Below the pieces are notes generated by a model. The model was not told the DNA's origin. It made no database searches and saw only the letters and a list, made by a program, of their open reading frames with translations. DNA of 64,000 nucleotides from Xenopus tropicalis (Eukaryota; Chordata; Amphibia; Anura; Pipidae): contig NC_030678.2 of assembly GCF_000004195.4 (NCBI RefSeq), positions 82,186,904 through 82,250,903 on the forward strand, in the 5' to 3' direction. Made by a program: the position numbers and the translations under genes. This document shows, piece by piece, positions 47,695 to 59,497 of this stretch. Numbering within the stretch: the first letter of the stretch is position 1; every line of letters begins with the position of its first letter.

Positions 47695-48159
47695 GCGCCG
47701 ATTCACTAAGGTACAAATACAAATCATTTCTGATGATCGAAAATGTCACAAAAATTCTTTTCGTTTCAATACGAAAATTTCGTACTTTCAATCCGAAAGT
47801 TCTGAAATTTTCGTATTGAAATGATCGTATACATATTGGCAATCTGAATAATCACGAAATTTTCGTATCCCAAAGATCGTAAACGGCACGAAACCCTTTC
47901 TCACTTTGAAATTTGCATGGCACTCTGCAGCTCCAACCTGGGCAAAAGGAAGTCACGATACTGAAGCTAGAATGAATTCCAAAACTTTCGTACTTGTTGT
48001 GACAAATACGATTTTGTCACGCAAATTGTCGCAAAGTAAGAAAAAGCCGCGGAAATTAAAGAAAAAGTAGCGGAAAATACACACAGTTCTAAAAGTTAGA
48101 AAAAATATACGATTTTTTTCTACTCGTAACCAAACGTACATTGATAAATGGGCCCCCTA
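47695..48159. mobile_element. Palindromic MITE of the same group, adjoining the previous one
   Basis: Left GGCGCCGATTCACTAAGGTA and right ACATTGATAAATGGGCCCCC. The core ATGGCACTCTGCAGCTCCAA with GTCACGATACTGAAGC is retained. Arms use TTTTCGTAT / ATACGAAAA words. Confidence 0.65.
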
Positions 48160-48314
48160 GTGTAGTAAATGCTAGCTTCCTACTTTGTGTGCCTTTTTTA
48201 AGGATGTTTATTCCTATTTTACTCACAGAAAGAAAACAAATTAAACAGCCAAGAATGCATTTTGTTACTGTGGGTAAGTGCTTGCTACATACAAATTGTT
48301 CCTTGCCTGTCTAA

Positions 48315-48844
48315 GGGGCACATTTACTAATCCACGAATCCGAATCCGAATGGGAAAAATTCGGATTGGAAATGAACATTTAGTGACTTTTTTGTATTTT
48401 TTTCGTTTTTTTCATCGCCGTTACGACTTTTTCGTAAATTGTAGCGACTTTTTCGTAGCCGTTACGATTTGCTCGTATATTGTCACGACTTTTTTGTATT
48501 GAGTGCTCGTAAATGGCGGGCAAACCTTTCAGACTTTGCATGATTTTGGAAGACTCCCATAGGACTCAATGGCACTCTGCAGCTCCAACCTGGCCCAAGG
48601 AAAGTCACGATACTGAAGCTTGAATGAATCCGAAACTTTCGTACTCTGCACTACGGCTACGAAAAAGTCGCGACAATTCGCGCAAGTCGTAACGCTACGA
48701 AAAAGTTGCAACAATTTACGAAAAAGTCGTAACGGCTACGAAAAAGTCGCGTCAATTTACGAAAAAATCACAAAATACCGATCATTACGAAAAAAAACGC
48801 ATTCGGCTGCTTTTCGCACGTTTGTGGATTAGTAAATGTGCCCC
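48315..48844. mobile_element. CpG-rich palindromic MITE, TAA flanks, single core unit
   Basis: Left end GGGGCACATTTACTAATCCA and right end TGGATTAGTAAATGTGCCCC are near-perfect inverted repeats, flanked by TAA at 48312-48314 and 48845-48847. The internal core carries one copy of the 52-bp unit. Arms have TTCGTAGCCGTTACGATTTG-type words. Confidence 0.83.
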
Positions 48845-48849
48845 TAAGA

Positions 48850-50485
48850 GTCATGGAATCATAGAAACCAAGAAACAACACAAACAAAATAGCTTATTCC
48901 AGAAAACTAATGCAGCAAAGCTTTATTTTATTTTTTCTTTTAATTAATTTATTTGCCCTGTATAGATGTGGATCTTAAGTAAATGTTCAATCATTTTTGC
49001 CCTCTTGGTTTTGTCTAATGTGGGGGATATGACAAACTGCTTGCTATACTAATGTAAAATCAAAGTTGTAGTAAAATATAAAAAATCAGTACATTACCTT
49101 GTCCTAAGCAGCCTATTCAAAATGGGAATACACACAATATTTTCACTTTCTGTTAACTGATTTACAGATGCCAGCATGGTAGCTGCCATACTGCTTAGAG
49201 TGACTCATACAGGAAGTGTAATCCCTCCAACATCCTGTTCAGCTGATAACTTCCTACATGCTCCAAAAGTGCAATGTGTCCTTTGTAATTAAGATGTGCA
49301 TACTGTTAGATTTTCAAAACTACTAAAAACGTTATGTTAAAGGGAGCATACAGTGATCAGCAGGCTAAATGTCTAAGAGGGAAATAGAAAGGGTTAGTAC
49401 TGGGTCATTTCCAGTCCTAATCAAACTAAAGGATTACTGGCAATAAGTATTTATCTCCAAACTGCTCTGGTTAACAGTGATTTTATATTTTTATTTCATT
49501 TCAATTTCAACATATCCTGTGTATTAGGTACCTGCAGTATGCGCTTATGAATGTGATACTCTATTTACTATTAGCAGTGGCTGTTATGAGTTGTCCTGTT
49601 GTATTCTGTTGGTTAATTCATTTGGTTTAAAAAAAATTAGGATGCTTTTTTAGAGAGAAAATATATTTTTAAAGAACTAGTAAACAAAATCATCAGTGGT
49701 TGACCAAGGTTTCTAATTGCCAGTATTCGAATATGAAAAGGAACCCCCCGGGCAAGTTACATTGGCAGCTGGCCTTTTGGAGAAGCATTGAGGGTGTTTA
49801 CCTTTTTTTATCTTCCTTTTGGATCAAAACAAAAAGGTTTTGAAAAGACCAGTCGTTATGGACATATGTCCTTTTTCCCAGCTCATTGTGCTTCTGTGAG
49901 CGAAAACCCAATGCAAAAGCCCAAGGGCTAAGCCGCAGTAGAGGTGCATCAATGACTGTAGCTTGTTTTTCTCATAACCTCACTCATAGTGGAGGGTTAT
50001 TTTTTCATTTTAGCAGTTTTACATACAATCATTCATAGCAAAGGAAAGTAAACACATAAGGGTTGCATTTCTAAAATGACATTGTTAGGATTGAAGTTAA
50101 TCATTTTAGGTATATATTCACAAGTGGCACCCTTTGTGATTGCCATTAGGACCTCAGGGCAAAGGTACCCCTGGGCCTCAACATACATGTGACATTTTTG
50201 GTACTAAAAGGGTTAGAAAGTGTTACATACATACACAGTATCTAATACACTCAGTTTTGATCGATTAATTAGCATGTGCACTTGAAATTACAACCAAATT
50301 ACACCAGAAACTATTTTCTGACAAAATTAGGTCTATGGCACAAATACTCTGAAACAAAGCGCGGCCATAATTAAAATAACGCTTATTATAGTCTCGAGCA
50401 AAATTTCTCACAATATTGCAAAACCTCTATTGCAAGGAACCTCGATATCAATCATCAAATCACAGCTCTGAGGCAGCACAACTGG
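48850..50485. other. Upstream region of sfpq, no gene seen
   Basis: AT-rich sequence without a convincing ORF. It becomes GC-richer from about 50470. Confidence 0.45.
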
Positions 50486-50737
50486 ATTGGCTAATACTGT
50501 TGTCCTTCTTCATACGGAGCCAATCGCGTGGCCCTTTGTGAGACAAAATGCCTCGCTCTAGCTCTTTGACCAATAACATTTCGACTGCCGCAGTTTGATT
50601 GGTCCTTTTGTTAGTTAGTGATTCGAAGGGCGTGGCCAGCGAGTTTCTATATAACAGAAGGACAAAGAGCGCAGCAAGCTCTCTCGCACGCCGCCATTTT
50701 AAAGTGACGACTTTTAATCCCTTGTTGTAACAGCAAA
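50486..50737 (+). promoter_or_regulatory. sfpq: sfpq promoter and 5' UTR: four CCAAT boxes and a TATA box
   Basis: CCAAT motifs lie at 50486-50490 (reverse), 50520-50524, 50570-50574 and 50598-50602 (reverse), spaced about 30-50 bases, the pattern bound by NF-Y. TATATAA at 50648-50654 would set transcription start near 50680. The short 5' UTR before the ATG at 50738 contains CGCCGCCATTTT, a YY1-like word (GCCGCCAT). Promoter function is inferred from motif content only. Confidence 0.65.
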
Positions 50738-53700
50738 ATGATGCCCCGCGATCGATTTAGGAACCGCGGTGGTGGAGGAGGTGGAATGAGTATCTATCGT
50801 CGCGGAAACGGTGGCCGCGGAGGAGGGATGCCAAATTACCGGGGATCGGGATACATGGATTCTAACCGGGGCCCCCATCAAAATCAGCAGCAGGGTCCTC
50901 CGCAGCAAAAACAGCAACAAGACAAGCAGCCCGCCCAACAGCAGCAAAAACAGACTCCTGCTCAAGAGCAGAAACCCGCACAACAGCCACAGGCTGCAAC
51001 CAAGCCCCAGGATTCCCAGGCTCCTCAGCCCCCGGCCCAGTCCCCACAGTCCAAGCCCGCTCCGTCCCCACAGCAGAAACCGGGCACCACTCCCCAGCAG
51101 CAACAAAGCCAACCTCAGTCCAGCCCTGCTAAACCAGTGCCCCAGACACCGCCCCAGCAACTACAGAAGCCGCCCCAGCAGCCACAGCAGCAGAAACCCG
51201 CGCCTCCTAATAATGCTTCTTCACAGGCCAAACCTGGGCAACCCCCTGTCCACCATCACCAACAGCAGCAGCAGAGGTCTAGGCCTGGAATGAACCAAGT
51301 CGGACAAAAGAGGCCGCATCAGTCCCGCTTCCAGTCTCAGCCCCCGCCCCATGCCATGGAGTCGGATGCCGCTGAGGAGAAATCAAGCGCAGACGATGTC
51401 TCCGGATGGAGCGATGTGAGTGCAATGTAAAGGGTGTTAGTCACGGTACTGTAGGGCTGGGGCGTCTGGCTATTGCGCCGGTAGTTGTTTGAGCGCGCAC
51501 AATTCTATACAGCCGCTTTTATCTAGCAGCAGGGGTTTATTACTTGCCTGATACATGGCTATATTTTCCTCACAGACCGCAGTTCCTTAGAGCCAAGGTC
51601 TAGTGTTAGCTTTGCCGTAGTCATTGCTGTAGAACTTCATACATCCTATATTGAACACCATTGTATAAAACATTCAACTGAATGGGGGCTGGGCTCATAG
51701 GCCTCGCATAGTCCGGGGTTTACTTCGTACACAAGTCTGTATTGGAATCCCCTTTGACTTTTAGTTCCTTGTGTTATTCATGGGTCGCTTTTCCAATAAT
51801 TCTAAATTCAAATTACCATTTGATATTACTATTTTATGCACAGCATATGAATCTTTCTGTCGTATGTGGGAATGGGAAGCTCCTAAAATGGCTGCCTGCA
51901 CTTCCTCAGCCTTTGTGTAGAGGCTCCATTTTAGAGTCGGCCCCTCCCCCTCCCTGTGCATACAGTAACAGAGGCACGCTGATTGCTCTGTTATTTGTGA
52001 ACCGTGTTTATTTGATTTAGGACGTTTTTATGCTGTAGTAATTGTTACAGACTATACAGATTGTTATAAGATTTTTTTTTTGTATTTAATTGTTTGTTTT
52101 TATTTTTTTTAAATAGGGTGTAAGGGCTACACTTTCACTTCTGAAAAGGCCAGGAGAGAAGACCTACACTCAGCGCTGCAGGCTGTTTGTTGGCAATCTC
52201 CCAACTGATATAAACGACGATGAATTTAAGAAACTGTTTGAAAAATATGGGGAGCCAGGGGAGGTGTTCATTAACAAAAGTAAAGGCTTCGGCTTTATTA
52301 AACTGGTAAGTAAAGGTTCTTGATATTGCCACTGGGGTTGATCATTATTTGGTTTCACTGTTTCTTTCCTAGCAGCTTTAGATTTCTTGGGTTTGTGTTA
52401 ACTTTCTAGGGTTCTGTTGGGGCACATACAGGTTTCCCATTCAATAGGGCAATTGGCTTATAAACAAATATTGATAAACACATTCTACATGATTAAGTTT
52501 AACAATGCATCAGACAAGTGTTTTTTTTGTGGTTTGATCATTTAAAGCACCAGCTTCTGCTTTCCTTTGCAAAGCCGCTATAAGTGAGATAAACACCACC
52601 TCAGACTTCTGTCAAATCGCCAAGGGATGGGCATATTTGGGATTCTTTTGGGGCCTGTACACGTGGGGGCTCAGTTTTGTTTGGGTTGTGACCCATTTTA
52701 TTTAAATGGCCATGACAGACTTATGCACACTTATGGAAACTCCTGAGGTGAGGATATTTTAAAATGAACATAGGTGGTTTTTTAAAGGCAAGCTAAAGTC
52801 TTGAAGCTTAAGCTCTTCTGTATTTAATGCACAGATTTGTCATACTTCATATTAGGGGCCTAGATTACATTAAAATGATGGCCCAAAAAACTTTAGGGTT
52901 AGGTAGCCACATCTCTGCAATGTGTTTCGAGCTGAATTGAATGAAGTTATATTGCCAGTGCTGACTATAGAGATCTAACTTAATGTTTTTCTTTTTATAG
53001 GAAACTAGAGCATTAGCAGAAATAGCTAAAGCAGAGCTTGATGACTTACCAATGCGAGGAAGGCAACTACGTGTGCGGTTTGCAACACATTCAGCTGCAC
53101 TCTCTGTTCGCAATCTATCTCCATTTGTTTCTAATGAGCTACTGGAAGAAGCCTTTAGTCAGTTTGGACCAGTGGAGCGAGCTGTAGTTATCGTGGATGA
53201 TCGAGGGAGGTCAACGGGAAAAGGAATAGTTGAGTTTGCAGCAAAACCAGCAGCCAGAAAGGCACTTGAAAGATGCACTGATGGAGTTTTTCTTCTGACC
53301 ACGTAAGTCTGCCATGTCTTCACTGGCATGTGGTGTAGTTTTAGTTTAGGGTGATATAGCATGATTTAAGTGGGCAAACCTGTTCTAGTGTATAACTTAG
53401 CACATGTTTGCTTTCCTCTTTTAGTTGGCTTAGGATATCTAGTAGCTATGGGCTGCTGCCAAGGTGCTGCCTAGTTTTGGTAAATGAGCCAAACTGTCTA
53501 CTTGAATTGTCCAGATTTTTGTATTGTTTAACTGCTGACATAAGGTTTATAAATTCTCTTTTGACTCTTGATTTTCTAATAAGAGAACTGTATTAGACAG
53601 CATTGGCAAGTGTAGCTGTAAGAAAGAAATGTCTTAGAATACAGCTGTCTAAAGCATACTAAGATGGAAATCCATGGTTCTTGAACCTGGAGAATTCTCA

Positions 53701-56700
53701 GGATCAAAAACTAACTGAACAGGTCCCATGTGGCTCTAAGTCGCTGACTGACCAGTTAGAGGAAGGTTTGGCTATTGCATTGGACATGTTTTTTTCTGGC
53801 TTTTATAGGATACATTTTGGGTAACTTGTAAATCTTATTTTGCACTACCTAATTTTTTGCAAAGTATTTGGACTTAAAAGCCACTAGATAGGAATAAAGT
53901 CAGTGTTGCATATTCAGCTTTACCTAGTTTGGTAATTGGGACATGCCTGAAGTATAATTGTTTCATTAAATTTAGTGTTGATTATTAACATCTGATTTGC
54001 AGTACCCCAATGCCAGTTATTGTTGAGCCCCTTGAACAATTTGATGATGAAGATGGGCTGCCTGAGAAACTTGCACAGAAGAATCACCTTTACCAAAAGT
54101 GAGTGGTCTGTCTTATATGTGTTGGTCTGTATACAGCGTTTTATAATGAAGGCTGTCTGTGACACTGACATTTCAGTCACTTAATGATCCTGTCGCTTTG
54201 TTAAAGGGAGAGAGAGGTTCCACCAAGATTTGCCCAACATGGAACTTTTGAGTTTGAGTATTCTCAGAGGTGGAAATCTTTGGATGAGATGGAGAAACAG
54301 CAAAGGGCACAGGTAGAGAAAAACATGAAAGAGGCAAAAGAAAAGCTTGAAAGTGAGATGGAAGATGCATATCATGAGCATCAAGCTAATCTCTTGCGTC
54401 AAGGTAAATGGCTTCCGTGTTTAAGCTTTTCCCATATTTTCATAGTATGTGGCTGTTTAAAAATCTGTAAGTTGTCTAATGTGGCTAGATCTTGGAATTA
54501 ACTTATTAACTTGTTTTGGCTTAGATTTAATGAGGCGTCAAGAAGAACTCAGGCGCATGGAAGAGCTTCACAATCAAGAAATGCAGAAGCGCAAAGAAAT
54601 GCAACTTAGGTAACTATCCATTAGTATCTCTTTGTTAAGCAGTTTTTGGAAGTCATGGTTTTCAAAGACCAGTTTTCATTCACACCGCACTAGGCCAGAT
54701 CCAGACTGGTATGGGTGAAAAAGCAAAATGGTTGTCCTTTTTAAGGGGGCTGCGTAAGTCTTAAAAATCCAAATGGTTTCCACACTTGTTTTGCTGTCAT
54801 TGCCCCAGCCTGCAAGACTAATTTGTCAGAAGTCATCAATAAAATGAATAATTTACAATGTGTACCCTCCATTCTTCCAGAACAAGTCCCTAACTATGTA
54901 TTTCTAAGTAGAGACCCCTGATACATTGTAACATTTAAAATTTTGGTCAAATCCAAATTATAGGCAAGAGGAGGAACGGCGCAGGAGAGAGGAAGAAATG
55001 TTGCTCCGCCAGAGAGAAATGGAAGAACAGATGAGGCGCCAGAGAGAAGAGGGTTATCGTATGAGTTACATGGACCCAGTATGTCATGTCTCCATTTCAT
55101 AATACATTAATAAATAACACGTTTAAAATGTTCAACTTGAATGCCATATTTTAACTGCCCTCAGGTTGGGCTAATGCAAATTTTTTTATAACAGTGACTT
55201 ATTTTTAAATATACTTTATTCTGCATGTACCCTTAAATTCTCTCATTCAATCATTTTAGCGGGAACGAGATATGCGCATGGGAGCAAGTCAGATGTCCAT
55301 GGCAGGTAAAGTGCCTGTTTAAGTTCTGCCTAGAAAAACTTGCCCTTGTATATCACACTAAGCTGTTGCTGGGTTTATCTAGCATATCCATGCTTTAGCA
55401 AATGCAAATTGTGGTTTTGTTACACTTTACAAAATACATTTGGTTTCACAAAGGTAATCATGCATGTAGTGTCTCGTACAAAAGTCTTATACAGTACAAT
55501 CAGTCATGGTTATCTGTACAAACATAGGTCAGCTAAGTATAGCAAGAAATCGCTTTAAATACCCAAGCTATTTAATACACAGAATATGAAATTGTATAGC
55601 CAATACATGAGCATATACTGACAATTCTATTGGAGAAAATGGTGAATCATACAAGGGGGGTAATTTACCATAAAGCCTTAAGTAAACCACACTAGCCATT
55701 TTCCCCAACTTAATGTATGTATTCTAGTTTTATTAGGTTAGTATGACTGGTTTACTACATGCCTTGGAATTGCAGTGTGCAGATTTTAGTCGGCTCTTAT
55801 TTTGCAGTCTATTTTTCTTGTCTAATGATCGTCTTTTGGTTTTAGATCCCTATGGTGCTGCAAGCCAAAAGTATCCACCGCTTGGAGGAGCTGGTATGGG
55901 CTATGAAAACAGCCCTGGGGTAGCACAAGCTACCATCAGCTCATCAATTATGGGAGGAGACATGGTAATGTATCCATTCATGCACTGCTAGTGATAGTTA
56001 TGTGGATCAGTGATGGCCCAGTTGTGTAAATCAGGCCTGTTCTAAGAGCCTTTTTTAGCAGCTTGACAACATAAGTTTGAGTTGGTGCTGGCCTTTAAAA
56101 TTTAGCATTTTTTTTTAAGTATCTAAAGGGTATCTATTTTAAATCTAGCTGCATGGGCATTGTATACCTTACTCTGCAAGTGGTATTAACTTTCATCTAA
56201 AAATCCTTAGTGGTCTAACGAGTAAATTCATTACAATTAAGTATGGTTACAACTTTGTCTGGCCCGTGCCTGTCATAAATGTAAATGTAAGATTTGTTTC
56301 TGTAACATGATCTTTGAACAGATGACTTGTGATAGTTTTTTTGTGAAAACACTGATATTGTATTATCAGTAGTAAAAGGCTGGCTTTGCTGTCAGATTTT
56401 AATGTTCTAGTTGCCTGAATGATAAACTGATATCACTAAACTGATATCCCATATAGCTTACATCATCTACCCAGGAATTGGTCATCTTCTCAGATGTGGT
56501 TTTGATTTTCAGCTGTCTTGTTTTCAGCTAGTAGTTCCCCTATTGCTTAATGCTGCTTACTGTTATATTGCAGTTTTGTTGCATCAAGTAATCGTGAAAG
56601 GGCAGAAACAGAACTCTTTGCTATGTCTTATAACTACATACCTGTTTACCATCATATTTGGTATTTAACCTAGCATCTACCATTTCTGTAGGTTTACTCT

Positions 56701-59497
56701 AAATGTTTTAGTACAGACTGTTCTTACGTTGCCCATGCAAGGTATTGCAATATATGGTAGCTAAGATGTCTGCTACAAACCTATAAACTTCCTCGGAAAC
56801 TGCCTTTTTCTCAGTAGGCTTGGGCAGACTGAGATAATGGAGGGTTACACTGTATCTGAGGTATGCAACTGCTGCATTGTAGGCCATGCTCTATTACAAA
56901 AGGTTTGTGACGGCACTTAATTTATTTAGTCTTTATATGTACTGTTGCAATTTTACAGAAATTAATAGCTTGTTCTGGCCAACTTTTCATTTCTGCTCCA
57001 CTAATTCAGCGAATGTGTGGACAGACAAGTGTAAATTACTTTGCCTCCCTAGTTCAGCATCAAGCAAGAAGTGCTTTTATCCAAAGTAGAACTGTAATTG
57101 TAGGCCTTTTAATCTAATATTACTTTTGTCATGTCTAAACTTCTGGTCTTGAGGTGAGCTAAATTTTCTTGTGATGTGCTGACCCCAGTCACTGACAATC
57201 AAGCTAAATTATGGGGTAAGCTTTGGGCTTTAGTTGCAGTGGGCTATGCAGATCAGTACAGCTGCTGTCCCATAGAGGGGCATTGTAGCTAAAAAAACTT
57301 GGGTTTTTTTTAAGAAGTTTACTTGTACAATCACTTTACATTTTTACTCAAGTATAATGCAGTGGTATCCAACAGATTGTTGGCTTGTCCAGTGTACTAG
57401 CAATTCTAGCAGTAAATTGACTTGTTCTGTTGGGAGGAAATATGAAGCCATTATAAGCTTTTAAACTGTCAGCTGAAAATGCTTTAGAATGCAACAATAT
57501 GCAGTCACCTCCAGTAATGTTCATGGTGGAAATGCTAAACTACCAGATCCGCTCACTGAATTGGTTAGGCCTGTGGTGATTTTTCTGTATTTGGCTTATT
57601 TTGGGAACAGTGTAATGTGCTATAGCGCATTTATGTCCTGGGTGTTTACCTTCAGGCACTTCTGCCAGCCATTAACAAAACTTGCTTTTTTCTTCCAGCC
57701 AGCTACATTACTTTGGAAAGTTGGCCAACTTTAACACTTTTTTTGTTAATCTGACCTGTGTGTTAAAAGATTCAGTGGATGGGTAACTTTCCACTTAGAA
57801 AATTAATTTTAGATATCTTAATTTCTGCAAGGATATGTATTTTTGTGTAATATCTGTTGGTGATCTTTAAATCGTTTTTCTTTTAAGGCCATAGCTTGTA
57901 TGCATAGTATGACAAATTAGTTATGTAAATGCTTACTAATAGAAGTTGCCATATTACTCTTCAGATTAACAGTCTAAATGTCACAATCTGTTTACTTAAA
58001 AAATTGCAACAATTAACAGCTACTGTCCTAATAAGCAAAGACTACAGTTTACTCGTTAAAGCTAAATGAGTAACTGATTTGTAAAGAGTTCTTCATTCAA
58101 AGAATGAGAATGCAGTTTCATTTTAAATCTACCCCATGACCTTCACTTAAGTGTACTATCCATCTTTACTTGAATCTCATGGCTTCAGTAGCCCTTAATC
58201 AGTTTAAAAGGAATCTTTCACCTAAGCATTTGGTCTCTTAAAATATGACCATTCCCAAGCACCTTATTTCACAGACAGTAAGCCCTATATGTGTCCCTCA
58301 GCTGATTGACCAAGCTCACCTATTACCCTTTTTGAAAAATGGCCTGGTAGAAGCGTTTTGGTTCAGTTTAGAGCTGTAATATGCCTGGAGGTCGCTTTAA
58401 TTGAGAACCTTTTTAGTATTTCCACTAGACTTTTTTTTAAAATTGGAATTTTAAGGGCTGGGGTCCCAAGACAGTTGGCAAATTTAAATACAAGACTGTC
58501 TTCCAAGTTGATGAAGGTACTTATTATTTGGGCAATACAGTGATTGACCCATCATGTTAATACAAATTAGTTTTGTTAATTTTTAAAATACTTCCATAAA
58601 AGTTGAATACTTGGTGCGGTGCACTTAAGTCTTTCTGCAAAACTACCTTGAACTGTATTCAGCCACGTGTATAGTTCAGAAAATCATGTGGTGGGTTTTT
58701 GAAAGCGCTTAAGTGATAGATTCCTTTTAACGCAACCTAACTTGCCATAGTTGTCTGTTACTTGCATATTAGATATCTAGGGCCATGTGAACTTTTTAGA
58801 TTGTATGGCATGATTTTATAGGGCCATGTGTATTCTCCTAGATCTGCAGTGCACATGAATTTGTAGGGCCATGTACTTCCTCTTAAGAACTGTATAGAAT
58901 TTGCATAGGGCCATAATGTGATAAAGTGAGTCTGGCACAGTTGCAGTACTGATAGGCTTGGACTTTTTTTCTTTCTCCACCTCAATTGGTGTAGGTAAAC
59001 CATTACTGTGCTGTGCTGTTACTTTGACTTTCACTGACTTTACAATTGCTACTTTACACAGTTCAGTAGGTTTCCTTTACAGTTTGTGCTACCTTGTAGC
59101 ACAGCAATAAGTCTGTTTTTAAAACAGATGTCCTTGTGAAGTGTGGGAGCGTTTCATCGCATGTGTGACACTTAACTAATTTGCAAATTACCCTTTTTTC
59201 CTTTCTATGTTCCTGGTACCTGTGGATCGACTCAATGGTGATTGTAACGACGAACCTTGACTTCGGGACCCTTCTATAAAATACATTTTATACACACACG
59301 GACAACATCTTCTGTAATGAACTGTATTTCTATTCCAAAAGCGCAATGAGCGCTTTGTCCAGGGGAATGCAGGGACTCCTAATGCCCAAGCTTCCAGAGG
59401 GATTGGAACTGTGCCACCTACTGCAGCTGCAGGGGCTGGAGGCTATGGGAGGGGGAGGGAAGAATATGAAGGGCCAAACAAAAAGCCCAGGTTCTAG
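50738..59497 (+). CDS. sfpq: Splicing factor, proline- and glutamine-rich (SFPQ/PSF), complete
   Basis: Ten coding exons: 50738-51415, 52117-52305, 53001-53302, 54003-54098, 54207-54403, 54525-54609, 54964-55078, 55260-55305, 55846-55964 and 59342-59497. They sum to 1983 bases, 660 residues (human 707). Exon 1 (residues 1-226) encodes an RGG-like start ([14 protein letters not shown]) and a long P/Q-rich region. RRM1 (about 248-321) has RNP2 LFVGNL and RNP1 [11 protein letters not shown]2 (about 323-405) has LSVRNLSP and STGKGIVEF. The NOPS segment ([15 protein letters not shown]) and a long charged coiled coil ([20 protein letters not shown] to [13 protein letters not shown]) follow. The C-terminus is [16 protein letters not shown] with the nuclear signal. 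This DBHS protein binds RNA and DNA, dimerises with NONO or PSPC1 in paraspeckles, and acts in transcription, splicing and repair. The C-terminus and long P/Q N-terminus separate it from NONO. The ATG is the first in frame after the TATA box. Confidence 0.96.
51416..52116 (+). other. sfpq intron 1
   Basis: Donor GAT|GTGAGT and acceptor TTTTTTTTAAATAG. If unspliced, translation would add only four residues (VSAM) before a stop. Confidence 0.8.
55965..59341 (+). other. sfpq last coding intron (3.4 kb), candidate regulated or retained intron
   Basis: By far the longest intron of the gene. The donor is ATG|GTAATG. The acceptor TTCTATTCCAAAAG|C has a purine-rich end and a poor pyrimidine tract. 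Reading through the donor adds eight residues, VMYPFMHC, and a stop at 55989. In mammals the long SFPQ intron 9 is a known retained intron. No transposon was recognised inside it, unlike the intergenic DNA, and it carries a spaced AGGGCCATGT repeat at 58779-58916. Confidence 0.7.
58779..58916 (+). repeat. Spaced AGGGCCATGT motif, four copies, in sfpq intron
   Basis: AGGGCCATGTG at 58779 and 58820, AGGGCCATGTA at 58865 and AGGGCCATAATG at 58907, at intervals of 41, 45 and 42 bases. The sequence between copies is only loosely similar. Confidence 0.8.

Noticed and set aside
50714..51160. 148-codon minus-strand frame opposite sfpq exon 1
   Set aside because: It is the antisense shadow of CAG/CCC-rich codons, giving an artificial Leu/Gly-rich peptide.
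50811..51293. 160-codon + frame overlapping sfpq exon 1
   Set aside because: Shifted reading of the same low-stop repeat region; the main frame joins exon 2 in phase and matches SFPQ.
50738..59497. Assignment to nono or pspc1
   Set aside because: The long P/Q-rich N-terminus, the RRM wording and the [14 protein letters not shown] end match SFPQ; NONO ends in a different basic tail.
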